Shown here: positions 1 to 10,384 of the stretch, piece by piece
How positions within the stretch are numbered: position 1 is the stretch's first letter
Layout of the letters: the number at the start of each line of letters is the position of its first letter
The notes under the pieces: generated by a model
Databases searched by the model: none
Told to the model about the DNA's origin: nothing
What the model saw: the letters and a program-made list of their open reading frames with translations, nothing else
Source: Macrotrachela quadricornifera
Lineage: Eukaryota > Rotifera > Eurotatoria > Philodinida > Philodinidae
DNA: 64,000 nucleotides
Direction of reading: 5' to 3'
Assembly (NCBI GenBank): GCA_022393335.1
Contig: JAJEKB010021263.1
Span: 1,633,227 to 1,697,226, forward strand
Program-made: the position numbers and the translations under genes

Positions 1-278
1 GTTCAAAAAGTAAACTTGATTCAATGATGTTATGTGTTTGGATACTTTTGTCACCGAATCTAAAAATATTAGATATATCCAATTTGACAATTTTTGATAA
101 AATCGAATTGGCAAAAGGATTGAGCGATATGCTTGATAATGATGAACGATTAAAGCCAGCTTTTGATCGAATTAATCAATTGATAATTTTAAAAAATTCG
201 CACTCTGTTGATATAGAGACAAAAAATGAATTATTAATAGCTTATCAAAAAGTTTTTATAAAAGCGAAGTTAAGCTAA
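1..278 (+). CDS. 3' end of a gene at the window edge, possibly F-box/LRR-like
   Basis: The frame is open from the left edge (codons starting at position 3) and closes with TAA at 276-278, so at most about 91 C-terminal residues are visible. The peptide holds a leucine-rich stretch (SPNLKILDIS, then LTIFDKIELAKGL) followed by a helical tail. The LKILDIS pattern resembles the repeats near the C-terminus of bdelloid F-box proteins, of which a full example lies at 58.9-61.7 kb, but no F-box is visible here. The first Met at 24 is probably internal, because the frame continues upstream of it. Function is not established; the rest of the gene is outside the window. Confidence 0.45.
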   Translation, partial: SKSKLDSMMLCVWILLSPNLKILDISNLTIFDKIELAKGLSDMLDNDERLKPAFDRINQLIILKNSHSVDIETKNELLIAYQKVFIKAKLS

Positions 279-2351
279 AGAATTTTAACAAGTTCTTTTT
301 ATATTAATATATACAGTTATGATCAAACAGGCTTTTACATCTTTTTCTACAGATATTGTCTTATATACGCATCCTCTTCGAATTGTTTTTTTATTATGGT
401 TGATAGCCCACAAAGTATACTATAGTATAACTACCGAACAGTCACTCTAAAAAGAACGATGCTTATAGTTACTTCGAACCATAGGAAAAATATTCTAAGA
501 TTAAAGAAAAGAATTTTGTGCAAGTTTTTTTTGACTACAGTTGTACACAGAGTGGAGGGCGCATCAATAATAAGCCTTCCATTATTTTGCATATATATAT
601 ATATTTCAATCCTGTTAGAGATCAAAATGCTTTTTAAAAGATACATCTTCCAATATTTTCTACAATCTTTTCTATTTCAAGTGGTTCGATTGTAATTTGT
701 TAGTTTATTACTATCTATAAAGCAGATTTATTTAAAAAAAAATCACAACTTTCTAATGAGGAATATTTAGTAAAATTAGCACATCCCAAAATAACAATAT
801 ATTATAGAGAAATCCACTAAAAGGTCTTGTTTTGTAGAACAAATTTTCATCTACAAAACCCGCTATGTCACAAATTTCTATTATAAAGCTATTCTAAGTC
901 ATGGTAATTTATCAGAAAAAATTGCATTTCAACCTTGTTTAGTGTTTTGAGTATAACATTGTCATTCTTCACTTAAATTTAAAAACTTTATTTTCTTTGA
1001 ATACTTCATGTTTTTGGTTAACAGAAAAAGTGTAACTCTAAATTTTTTCGAAACGGTACATGATTGAGAGCTGAAATATTTGTCATTTATCGAAATTTTT
1101 ATTTTACATCTATTATAAAAATATCAGCCAAATCAAACTACCTATTGAAAAGTTATAAGACAGATCAAATGAGTATATGAATCTTTTATTTTAAATAGTT
1201 TTGTTATTTTTTCTCTGAAACAAAGCTGATAAGAGAGATCTTTTTCATTACCAGCTTAATCTCTTCTCATATGGTCTGCGTGCTGCCAGTTCTATCACAG
1301 AGAAAGCTAGAGTGAAGTTTGTGATTCCATATAAAAATATGTATAAGTGCGTGTAAAACAATGTGAGCGTTTGATGAAGAGAAAAGGAATGAATAAAATT
1401 CAAATGAATTACATATAACAAAAGAGTGTTGAACGCTGTATGAACAGGCTTATTTATATCCTTTTTCTCTTGTACTATTACAATAAAAAAATATCATCAA
1501 AAACTGATGTTCTTTTTTTGTAACATATTCTTTATAACTTATTGCTACTACAAGCTAGAGAGTTGAAATTTAGTGTAGTTCTAGAACAATTAGAGGGTGG
1601 TAACATATAAAAAACTTGCAATTCACTCATATATATTATTTATTTCGTATGTAATATTATTTTTTATTAAGTCTAATTAATTGTTCATATATGATATTTT
1701 GTGAAATCTTCTTAATAAAAGAAGAATAACTCAAATAATAACTTTTACTAAAGGAAAGGAAATTTTCTATTTGATACTATGAAGTTATTGAAGTATCTAT
1801 ATGACATGCAAACGTAAAAGAAAATTTTCTTATAACTACGTAGAAGGATACTCATTGGTTAATGAAAATATGCAATGTCATTATTTATTTTTTCTATTCT
1901 GTTTCATTCTTATTAATGCGTCATTTTAAATGCTTTTCTCTACATAAATAAATGGGTTTGTATGATGTTATAGTATATTTTCAATTACAAAATATTTTGA
2001 ACATATCAAAAGTATTGATCGATGTACCTTTAATTCAGTACAGAAAACTCGAAGAAATTTTCTTTTTATATGCAATTTATGACATATGACAAAAGGATTA
2101 GATCGGAACAATAAAAAAATAACTTAGCCATGACACGATACAAGGATTAATATACGCATAAACGAATAAGTATTAAATGAAACAATATAGCGAAGAAAAT
2201 TTGATTTAATATTTTCATCACATATCACAGAAGAAAACGTTCTTATCGAAATGATATTACTTTAAGAATGATGAATGTGATTCTTCAATTAGAATTTGTT
2301 ATTGAACTAAATAAAATATTAATAAATTTTATAGACTTAAAATTTTTTTTA
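279..2351. other. Intergenic, no gene seen
   Basis: About 2 kb of A+T-rich DNA. Reading frames are short and lack protein-like composition. I see no long inverted repeat, tRNA-like cloverleaf or recognisable element end here. It contains ordinary T- and A-runs and short AT microsatellites such as the one near 593-603. Confidence 0.5.
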
Positions 2352-3545
2352 ATGGTTTCATTGCCATTCAGTGTTGTTATTTTCGGCGCTACTGGTATGG
2401 TAGGACATGGTGCATTATTAGAATGTCTTGAAGATATAAGTATACAACGTGTAGTAATTGTTGTACGACATTCAATGGGTATTAATCATGAAAAACTACA
2501 TGAAATTATTCATACAGATTTTATGGATTATACATCTATTGAAGATCAATTAAGAAATCTTGATGCATGTTTTTGTTGTATTGGTATTTCATCAGCAGGC
2601 ATCCATGAAACAGAATATCGTCGTATTACATATGATTTTCCATTAGCTGCAGCTAAAACATTATTACATCTCAATCCTAATCTTATATTTTGTCATGTAA
2701 CAGGCCGTGGTACTGATAGTAGTGAACAAGGTCGAATAATGTAGGCTCGAGTAAAGGGTAAAACTGAAAATGATCTTTTGGCATTAACAAATTCGGCTTG
2801 GATGTTTCGACCAGGTTTTATTAAACCAGAAAAAGGCGTTGTATCAGCAGCAAAATGGATTCGTCGATTTTATATTATTGTAAAACCGATTACACCAATG
2901 ATAAAAGCTATTTGTCCAAACTAGTAAACTGCATTGGACTCCAAACTCCAATTCCAACTCCATGGAGTCGGAGTTAGAGTTGGAGTCACGAAATAAAAAT
3001 TTTTTGGAGTTGGAGTTGGAGTCGGAGTTTCAAAAAAATCATTTTTTTGGAGTTGGAGCTGGAATGATAAATATACAGCTTTTCGTGTCAATATGGAAGT
3101 CCTATCAGTAAAATAATTATGTATATTTTATTGCGTAGGTAGTGTTAATTTCACTACATAGTAAAAGAAAAAGACAATTCTAAGCTAAACAAGTTCGATT
3201 CGTGCACTAGTTTATCTTCTAATCATGTATTCTGTGCTTCAGATTGGTCAAGATGGCACTAAATACATAAGAAAAAAGAACTGGAGTTTTTTGGAGTTAG
3301 AAATGGAATTCCAAAATTTTTTTTTTGTGGAGTTGGAGTTGGAATTGGAGTTGCAAAATAAAAAGTTTTTGGAGTTGGAGTTGGAGTTGAAATCAAAAAT
3401 GTCCACGACGCAGTTCACTAGTGCAAACACAATGACATCTACATCAATTATTGGTCGTGCAATGATTGCTATTGTTCGTCAACGACCGACAAAGAAAATT
3501 CTCGAAACACCAGATATTAATGAACTTGGTGTAGTATCAACATGA
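2352..3545 (+). pseudogene. Broken NAD(P)-binding Rossmann-fold protein gene
   Basis: From the Met at 2352 the frame encodes an N-terminal dinucleotide-binding fold: the glycine motif GATGMVG (residues about 12-18), then a CCIGISSAG segment and a Y-R-R-I-T-Y-D-F helix as in atypical short-chain reductases of the YwnB/epimerase-like group. The frame is cut by TAG at 2742-2744. It then reads on, in the same frame and with family-like sequence (VKGKTENDLL, then WMFRPGFIKPEKG), to CPN at 2920-2922, where a second stop follows. The C-terminal piece (SIIGRAMIAIV, then KKILETPDINEL) resumes at about 3440 after a roughly 0.5-kb insertion. The gene is therefore broken twice. The first stop sits where a TGG-to-TAG change would explain it. 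Confidence 0.75.
2932..3420. mobile_element. GGAGTT-rich insertion inside the oxidoreductase pseudogene
   Basis: This segment separates two in-frame parts of the pseudogene. Both ends carry degenerate tandem GGAGTT/GGAGTC hexamers (2935-3065 and 3283-3395). The outer hexamer block is repeated directly: TTGGAGT, then a short A/T spacer, then TTTTTGGAGTTGGAG occurs near 2980-3030 and again near 3345-3390. At the left border the hexamers also occur in inverted orientation (ACTCCAACTCC-type, 2938-2962), giving a small hairpin. ACTAGT plus AAAC flanks both sides (about 2924 and 3416), suggesting an imperfect target duplication. The middle (3066-3282) has no coding sequence. The element class is unknown. 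Confidence 0.55.
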
Positions 3546-3590
3546 TCTTATTGAACTTTCTGTTATTCATACCATTATTTTTCATTGTTA

Positions 3591-4035
3591 TATAAATGGC
3601 AATTTTACGATAAACTTTGAAACTTTCTCAAACATACTGAAATAGCTATTCGTTAATTGTAGATTATTGTTTTTTTGACCATTTAAGGAATAATATTTAC
3701 TAAATAGAATCGAAGAAGAATGATAAAAATGACCACCAAATGAAAAAAGATTTGCATTGTAAAATCAAGAGAATAATTATCATATGACAACAACTAATGA
3801 AATATATATGCACATTTAACTTTGCTGAAGTGTATAATTAAAATCATCCTTGCAAGTTTCATCGAATATGTTAATATATCAATAACAACGAGAATGGAAT
3901 TTTCTCTGCATTGATGAGCTTGTTCCTACTCAACTTGAATCATTATTGCTTCTTCAAAAATCCGAAAATAACTTGCCCAGATTCAGAAACTTCAATGTGT
4001 TTAGTTAGTTGATTGTGATAATCTTCTATATGATT
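3591..4035 (+). repeat. Dispersed repeat, copy 1 (second copy at 18524-18969)
   Basis: About 445 bp matching 18524-18969 in the same orientation with scattered substitutions and small indels. Shared landmarks include CAATTTTACGATAAACTTTG near the start, GACCATTTAAGGAATAAT in the middle and TTGATTGTGAT near the end. The last 120 bp of both copies can be read as a protein-like frame (LVPTQLESLLLLQKSE in this copy), so the repeat may be the upstream part of the decayed gene that follows. Confidence 0.8.
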
Positions 4036-5057
4036 CATATAATCCGCTTTATCATTTCTCTAGAAAATGCTGATGAAAAAACGAGACCTTTTCTCACAGA
4101 AATGTTAAATACGTCTAAATCGCGAATAAAACCATCATTGACTAGCGACAAGTCCTTTTCCATACGTCCTAACCATTTGGACCTTGGTTACATGTAGTGG
4201 ATGAAACAGAAATGCCAGAATGCCATAATGATGAACGAATAAATAACATGTTTATTACTACTCCAGCACATTTCTCAGTTGAGCTTAATGCTCATAGTTT
4301 ACTCGGGATTTCCTTTCTCGTGGCACAAAAATAACTACCTGAATCTGCTCTTTCTGCATCAAATTACCGTTCACAATCGTGTGAATCTACGTTTAGATTT
4401 ACTAGATCGATGTCAGGTGCCTTTCCATCAATAGTGAACTTTACTATTGAACAATTTCTTAAATAACCGGTAAACTTTCGGTGTTGACAGAGATAGAAAA
4501 CCAGAGCAAGTCTGGTTAGCTGAAATATCCACTTAAGTTTCCTAAACATCACAAACGGCAACAAAAACAGATTGTTTTGAAAAAACAAACAGTTGGCTCA
4601 TCTATAAGTCGTCTCACAATTGATAACATGCGAAAAACTGTCTATCAAGTATTTGATGATGCATATAATCTTCTCTCTATAATTGATGTGTATTGTACTC
4701 TCAAAAAAAGAAAAAAACAAACGATTTCTCAAGTAAGCTTGTTTCTCCGAGCTCAGTTTAGCAAAAAATTTTAAAAAGTCTCGTATGATGATGTTGAAAC
4801 ATATTCATCTGACGTTGAATATGATTATAAATAGAAAAATTGATTTGTCAGTGAACGTAGAGGAAGAAGACACACCTGATGATGAAGAGAATGTATCCTC
4901 TGTTTTGATAAGTGGAAAAACACAATTTCATCGGATGAGAATATATCATGATATCCCTTCTTTTCAATCAAATTCTTATATTTGTCTCTTTCGACTGATC
5001 GAGTTAAATGAATTCAGCAAGCAAATTACTAAAAGCTTCGCAAGGATTGTATACTAA
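3918..5057 (+). pseudogene. Decayed copy of a multicopy gene family
   Basis: Protein-like segments appear in shifting frames with several stops. They are LVPTQLESLLLLQKSE (about 3921-3970), ENADEKTRPFLTEML (4063-4107), a segment with TPAHFSVELNAHSLLGISF (4260-4315), SQSCESTFRFTRSMSGAF then SIVNFTIEQFL (4371-4460), and helical tails at 4577-4774 and 4785-5057. The S-Q-x-C-E-x-x-F-R-x-x-R-S-M-S pattern followed by VNFT resembles, from memory, a family with many copies in rotifer genomes whose function I do not know. I see at least three in-frame stops and one or more frameshifts, so it is not a working gene. A transposon-derived origin is possible, but no element ends are visible. Confidence 0.45.
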
Positions 5058-5971
5058 ACTCTATAGGTAGGTAAACAGTTTCTGCTTTTTATCAATTCTT
5101 TGATTTGTTGTTTTTGTTCTTTTTTTACAATAAACTTAGCAAATTTATATCATCTGGAATCCCAGTTGGCTCGAAATTCATCGTAACAGGTGACGTATCT
5201 AGGCAACTAACGGTAACAGATTTTTTTTATCATGATTTAATCTATTGTCTATTATTATAAGTTTCTCTGCAAAGCTTATAAAGCACTATAGAAATCTTTC
5301 AAATCTCATAGAAATTCCTTAAATCTCATAAAAATCTTATATTTATCCGTAAAATCCCGAAAATACGTAATCCACCGTTTCCCCTTGAGATTTTGTTTAA
5401 GCATTAATCGAAAAAGATAAATGTTATCATCTTTTTTTTTATTTTGCTATATGAAATTAATGATTCTGTATTACTATTAAATCAAAAGATATACAATATA
5501 TTTATGTTTTACACGTGTCATTTATTTCGTTCTCTTTGTATAAACATATTATATTCTCCTTTTACTTTTAGATAAAGCATGGCGTTATAACTATTTAATA
5601 CGGATATTTTTTTTAATATGTATGAAAGACGTTTTCTTTTTAAACTGAAATTTGATTGATATGTTTTTTTTAAAAGAAAGATTTTTTTGTCGGTAGATAA
5701 AATAAATAGTTATATCGACATATACTCTATGTGACTGATTCTTCTGATTGTAGTATCATTTTAAAAAGTTATAGAAAAAAAAAGTTTTATTGAGTTTTTC
5801 CTACAAATTGCTGTTTTTATTTAAGCATCGCCTATTTTATTTTCGAGTAAAACATTTGAAAAATTGTTCTGGTCATGAATTGGATCTATTGATTTTATTT
5901 GAATTTGATTTACTTTTAATCTGATATAATCAATTTTTGTCTTCGATTCTTATAATAAAATTAATTAAAAT
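5058..5971. other. Intergenic, short repeats only
   Basis: No coding sequence is seen. Near 5288-5340 a word of the form AAATCTCATAGAAAT recurs about every 20 bp, three times with variation. The rest is A+T-rich without visible structure. Confidence 0.4.
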
Positions 5972-6337
5972 ATTCTCTTTCTCGTAGAGAAGAGTCTTCC
6001 AAATATAAATCGTCTACTTGATTGTTTGATTGCTTGCTTGTATGTCCGCAGAGGGTCAAAAAAACATAAGGGTTAACCGAAGGATAATCGGGGTCGAGGA
6101 ACTCGAATCTTATGTTAGTTTTTTAAAAATTTTTTGAGGATGATTTTTTTAAAATAAGCGACAATTTTTTAACAAAAAACATTTGTTTTTATGAAGCTTG
6201 GTCAGAGACAGTTGAGGTCGAGTCACTTCAATCTGACTTTGGTTTCTTTAATTTTATCAATGAATAGCTTGATGGTAGTTTAGAAACGCGATTTCTACAA
6301 GAAAGAGCTGAGCGAGTCTTTAGACGAGCGTTACTTG
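5972..6337 (+). repeat. Dispersed repeat family, copy A (copy B at 16726-17342)
   Basis: Begins ATTCTCTTTCTCGTAGAGAA and ends with CTGAGCGAGTCTTTAGACG followed by AGCGTTACTTG; copy B begins and ends the same way. Read in reverse complement, the end contains CTCTTTCTTGTAGAA, an imperfect inverted match of the start (CTCTTTCTCGTAGAG), so the element has short internal-terminal inverted repeats. Inside are two units of about 125 bp that start with a TT-R-R-YCGAAGG-type word and contain CTCGAATCT/TTCAATCTGA and a TTAGTTTTTTAAA run. No coding sequence. Likely a non-autonomous transposon; class unknown. Confidence 0.65.
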
Positions 6338-6938
6338 TAATAATAATGATTATTTAAGAAATCACATTTCATTTCTGTACGATTAACTATCACTAATTTA
6401 AATGCTTAGTGCACAGGAGAATTCGTAATTTAGCAGGAAGTGAACGACAATGTTGGCAATTATGAAAGAAATATACACAACAATGTACGTCGATTATTCA
6501 TGACTGAATGAATAATTATGAAATTTTAATGCGTCATCGTATATGTAAAATGGCATACTAATGTTGTTAAATGAAAAATAAGTAAATAAACTAATTTCAA
6601 AGTAAGCTAGTTCATCGATCATCTATTTATTTGATAGAAGAATACAGTGAAACTTTCAATCTCTTTCCTAAAGTCATTTACAACAATAAAGCATAGCGCA
6701 GAAATTTTCAGATAATATATAGAACAATTTCTTTTAGTAACGTTAGTAAGTATTTTATGCAAACAATGATGCATTGAAATTTCATAACTGTTTATACAGC
6801 CATGAATAATCAAATTTCATCATTGTATTTATTTTTTTCATAGTTACATGAATTTTTTTTATTCTGTTTCTTTTTTTAAAAATAATTCAAAGAAAAAGAT
6901 ATGATTTCTTTTGTATTTTTGTTTTGTAATATAAGAGA

Positions 6939-7073
6939 CCCATGTCACGAATACCGGATGAAAACCGCGGTTTACCAGTCCGGTTACCGGCTCCCAAAAC
7001 CGCGGTAAACCGTGGTTAACCGTCGGTTTTATCGGTTTACCGCTAAAAGTGATCCGGTATTCGTGACATGGGG
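6939..7073. mobile_element. 135-bp MITE-like element with 20-bp terminal inverted repeats
   Basis: Terminal inverted repeats CCCATGTCACGAATACCGGA (left) and its complement (7053-7073) are essentially perfect over 20 bp or more. The interior is much G+C-richer than its surroundings and is built from self-complementary words such as CCGCGGTTTACC, GGTAAACCGTGG and CGGTTTACCG. I could not find a convincing target-site duplication next to the ends (ATAAGAGA on the left against AAAAATGA on the right), so the superfamily is not assigned. Confidence 0.7.
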
Positions 7074-7740
7074 AAAAATGATCTCAACACTTTCTGAAAT
7101 GTTTTGTTCTTATATATCTTACTACATATTGTTCAAAAAAATATAAAAATGAAGAATAGTGACCTGCATTTACAAAGTGACATACGTAGCGTGTACGGAT
7201 ACCTTTTATTTGTAAGTAAACATGCACAACAACTTTCTACTTTTCACTATCTCATAGGTCCTTTTCTAGTTTATGATGATTTTATTAAGACAAACAAAAG
7301 ATAAGAGTAAAAGCTTGATGATTGCAAACGATATATTAACAAATGAAATACATCTATTTGTACTTATATATGATACATTATGAGACTAGTTTTTATTCAA
7401 TGAATTTTTCTGGTTTCTTTCTTAGTTAGAATATCATCAGAACCAAATATTTGAACGATCACTCACTATTTTGTTTGATTGCTTGATTAAGTAAATAAAG
7501 ATATGTTCGCAGTGTTCTAATTATTGTCGACTTCTATTAATTCTATATCCATTTTTAATTATTATTAAAACTTATTCGGCGATAGTTTTTTTTTTGTATT
7601 CTGTTTATTCAGAATTCCTTTTTTTTTGTATGTCAATCATACAAAAAAACGTAAAACATCGAACGAATCGAAGCAAGAAAAAATTTTTTTTAATTCACTT
7701 TCGCCTTCAAACAACATTTCTTTTGTTATGCGTTGGGAAA
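7074..7740. other. Intergenic, no gene seen
   Basis: A+T-rich sequence between two mobile elements. Reading frames up to 66 codons have no recognisable content. Nothing else is visible. Confidence 0.4.
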
Positions 7741-9901
7741 CAGAGATGGACGGGGCAGCAAAAAAGTCGCACCGCCACCGCCCCGCCCCGCCCCGTAGAT
7801 AAAGTTTCGCACCGCCACCGTCCCGCCAATTCAGCAATGAAACCGTCACCGCCCCGCCCCGCCCCGCCTTGTATAAAGTCCGTTTTCAGAGGTCATTTAT
7901 TCATAAAATTTTTAGTAGCTTTTTATAATTACTATCGTACGGTCCAATGAAAACGAGCTAAATTTTACTTTCTATTGTTCTTCGTACGATCTAAAGCATT
8001 TGTCCTAGATTTTTTTTACGAAATGATCGGCCACATAATTCTCTACAAGGATATATAAGGACATTTGACATTGAGTAGAGCTATGAAAAAATTCTACGAA
8101 TAATATTGGAAAACCTCAACATGCTTCACTCTTTAAACCTTTTTTTTAGCAAAAATAAACATTTTTCTTTTCTTTTGTTGATTGGTGCTTTCAGGATATC
8201 AAAAGCTAACTAACCGTTCTTTTAGTTCTAGAAAAGTTCTGTTATAAGACTGTAATAAAAAATTTTTCACATTAGAGCTTATAACGAAAGATAAGGTTTT
8301 CTTTCTCTCAGATTTTATTAGGAAAATTGTATTTTATGAATACTAGTCTCATAATATTTGAGAAAATTCGCATACAACGATCATAAATGAATCCTTTTAT
8401 CTTCTTTTGTCTTATTTTGAAGAGAAAGAAATGGCATCTAGGATTCGGACATCAAAAGTTAACTATGCTGCTTTTTCGATTGAAAAAGCAAAATAAATTA
8501 AATTATAGTCAATTTGAACACAATTAAAGAAATTAATTGTTAATTTATAATACATATTTGGATGAAACAGATTTCATGCTATACTACGAGAAACCTCCAT
8601 TTAACTGTTGAAGAGAAACATGCTTACCTTTTTGATTTTTAAGTATATGCATATGAAAAACAGTCCATGGACTTTTAAGAAGAAATTTAAAAGTTGGGTA
8701 CGTTGGAGTATCGTAGTATTGCATTTGGAATATTTTCATACTTCTATTCGATATCAAATGTCCTTATGTATTTCTGTAGAGAATTTCACGGCACATTTTT
8801 TGTGAAAAACTTTGGGAAGATACGTTTGAGACCATACGCAATAAAATACAAAATAAAGTTTGGCTGATTTTTCTGGCCTACCAGATATTATATTTATTCA
8901 GATGAGAAGACATTATTTAAATAAAGGATAATCCAGAAATAGTAATACGACAACAAGAAATTTAAGTATCTATGCTTCTGTTTATTTAAATGGGCTCATT
9001 TTTGATTGGTAGTAATAGTCTACTTAAATTTTTCCATCCGAATAATATAAGTAAATCCTACTGGTAAATATTTTAGTTGACGTCAAGAAAGCAACATCAC
9101 TAGTTGTCAAGTAAGAAAAATACATATAAAATATTGCGTAGAGGAATTTCAGTTGTCATGTGATAGAATGACTTGAAAAAATTCATGCAAATCTTCTACA
9201 TACCACATTGATGTACATATAGAAAATTTACTATGCTAGGTATTGTGAATGCTAAAACTTGTGCCTAATAACTAAAATTTGTATTCAAAAGCCTTTGATT
9301 ATTCAGTTGACAATCAGCAAAACTCGATACTTCATGTCTGAAAAGTCGAAATATTTTAATTGCAACCTTTTAAATTGACTGGTTGAGAAATTTTTCTGTA
9401 CATCCATATAGCATCATTCAGGAGATTTATTTGAAAGTTTTAAAGTTATTCTGTTAAATAAAAACTGAAAATCATCTACACAATATTTCATATATATTTT
9501 CCTTTCTCGATAACTAGCAAAACTGCTTTCTTGACATCAACTAAAATATTTAACAGTGCAAGATTTATACTTTCATTATTCCAATAGAAAAAAATTTTGA
9601 ACAGAGTTCTACTACCAACCAAAAGCTGAGTTCATTTAAATGAATAGGGGTGGAGATATTTAAATGTCTTATTGTCATGCTATTGTTTATATTCTACTCT
9701 ATCTATTGAGATGAAGTTTCGAAATAGAAAAGCAAAAATTAAAGAAAAAAATCTTAAAAGACTCAATATTATCAAGAGGCGGGGAAACCGCGAAATTTCG
9801 CAGCGCACCGCCACCGCCCCGCCCCGCCAAGTTTCTGCACCGCCCCGCCGGCGGGACGGGGCGGGGCGGGGCGGTGTCACACCGCACCCCGTCCATCTCT
9901 G
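7741..9901. mobile_element. Non-autonomous hAT-like DNA transposon (2161 bp)
   Basis: The element starts CAGAGATGGACGGGG at 7741 and ends with the exact complement, CCCCGTCCATCTCTG, at 9887-9901. It is flanked by a perfect 8-bp direct repeat TTGGGAAA (7733-7740 and 9902-9909), the target-duplication length typical of hAT elements; CAGAGATG also fits the usual hAT terminus. Just inside both ends lie G+C-rich arrays of CACCGCC/CCGCCCCGCC words (7770-7868 and 9778-9885), most likely subterminal transposase-binding repeats. The interior is A+T-rich, encodes no transposase that I can see, and contains a separate foldback at about 8948-9690. Reading frames over the GC arrays are composition artefacts. 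Confidence 0.85.
8948..9690. repeat. Foldback (long inverted repeat) nested in the hAT-like element
   Basis: The left arm (about 8948-9135) and right arm (about 9510-9690) are complementary with noticeable divergence. Matching landmarks are TAAATATTTTAGTTGACGTC on the left against the complement of GACATCAACTAAAATATTTA on the right, and ATTTTTGATTGGTAGTA against TACTACCAACCAAAAGCTG. The spacer of roughly 370 bp shows no coding sequence. Confidence 0.65.
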
Positions 9902-10384
9902 TTGGGAAATATTTAATTTTGCGATGTTAATGCAAAAAAAAACAAACGGTCAAGTAAGTGAAATCGGAACCGGCAAATCATCAAATATGCGAAGATTTTT
10001 CATCTATTTCAAGAACTTTTGACTCTTTAATTTTTGAAACGAAAGGTACCATACACTTCGTCATTTAAATATAGGTCGTTTATATACAAATCTTCTGAAA
10101 TCGTTAATCCTAGATCTTGAAAATGAAAATTCGAATTTCTCAGCATAGATCCAAGAACTTTTGCATCTATTGGTAATTCAAAGGTTTCAGTTCTTATTAT
10201 AGAATAGTTACTCTATGAATAACCAAAAATAATTTTTTTAATTTTAGGAAATCAAGTAAGTTTTTCAATTTATTTCACTTTACTTTATTTCATTCTTATC
10301 ATTTTAGATACAATTCGTATTTTCCAATTTGTTTATACCAATAACTGATTAGTTTTTAGGTATTTATACAAACAATAATTGAAT
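9902..10384. other. Sequence between the hAT-like element and the next gene
   Basis: A+T-rich and probably contains the promoter and 5' untranslated region of the gene beginning at 10385. No clear TATA box or other signal could be singled out. Confidence 0.35.

Noticed and set aside
3190..3212. B-box-like GTTCGATTCG inside the GGAGTT insertion
   Set aside because: No matching A-box at the right distance and no cloverleaf; not enough to call a SINE.
7637..7950. Reading frames rich in Pro, Arg and Ala over the GC arrays (also 9672-10022)
   Set aside because: They arise from CCGCCCCGCC words read in several frames on both strands and are part of the hAT-like element's subterminal repeats.
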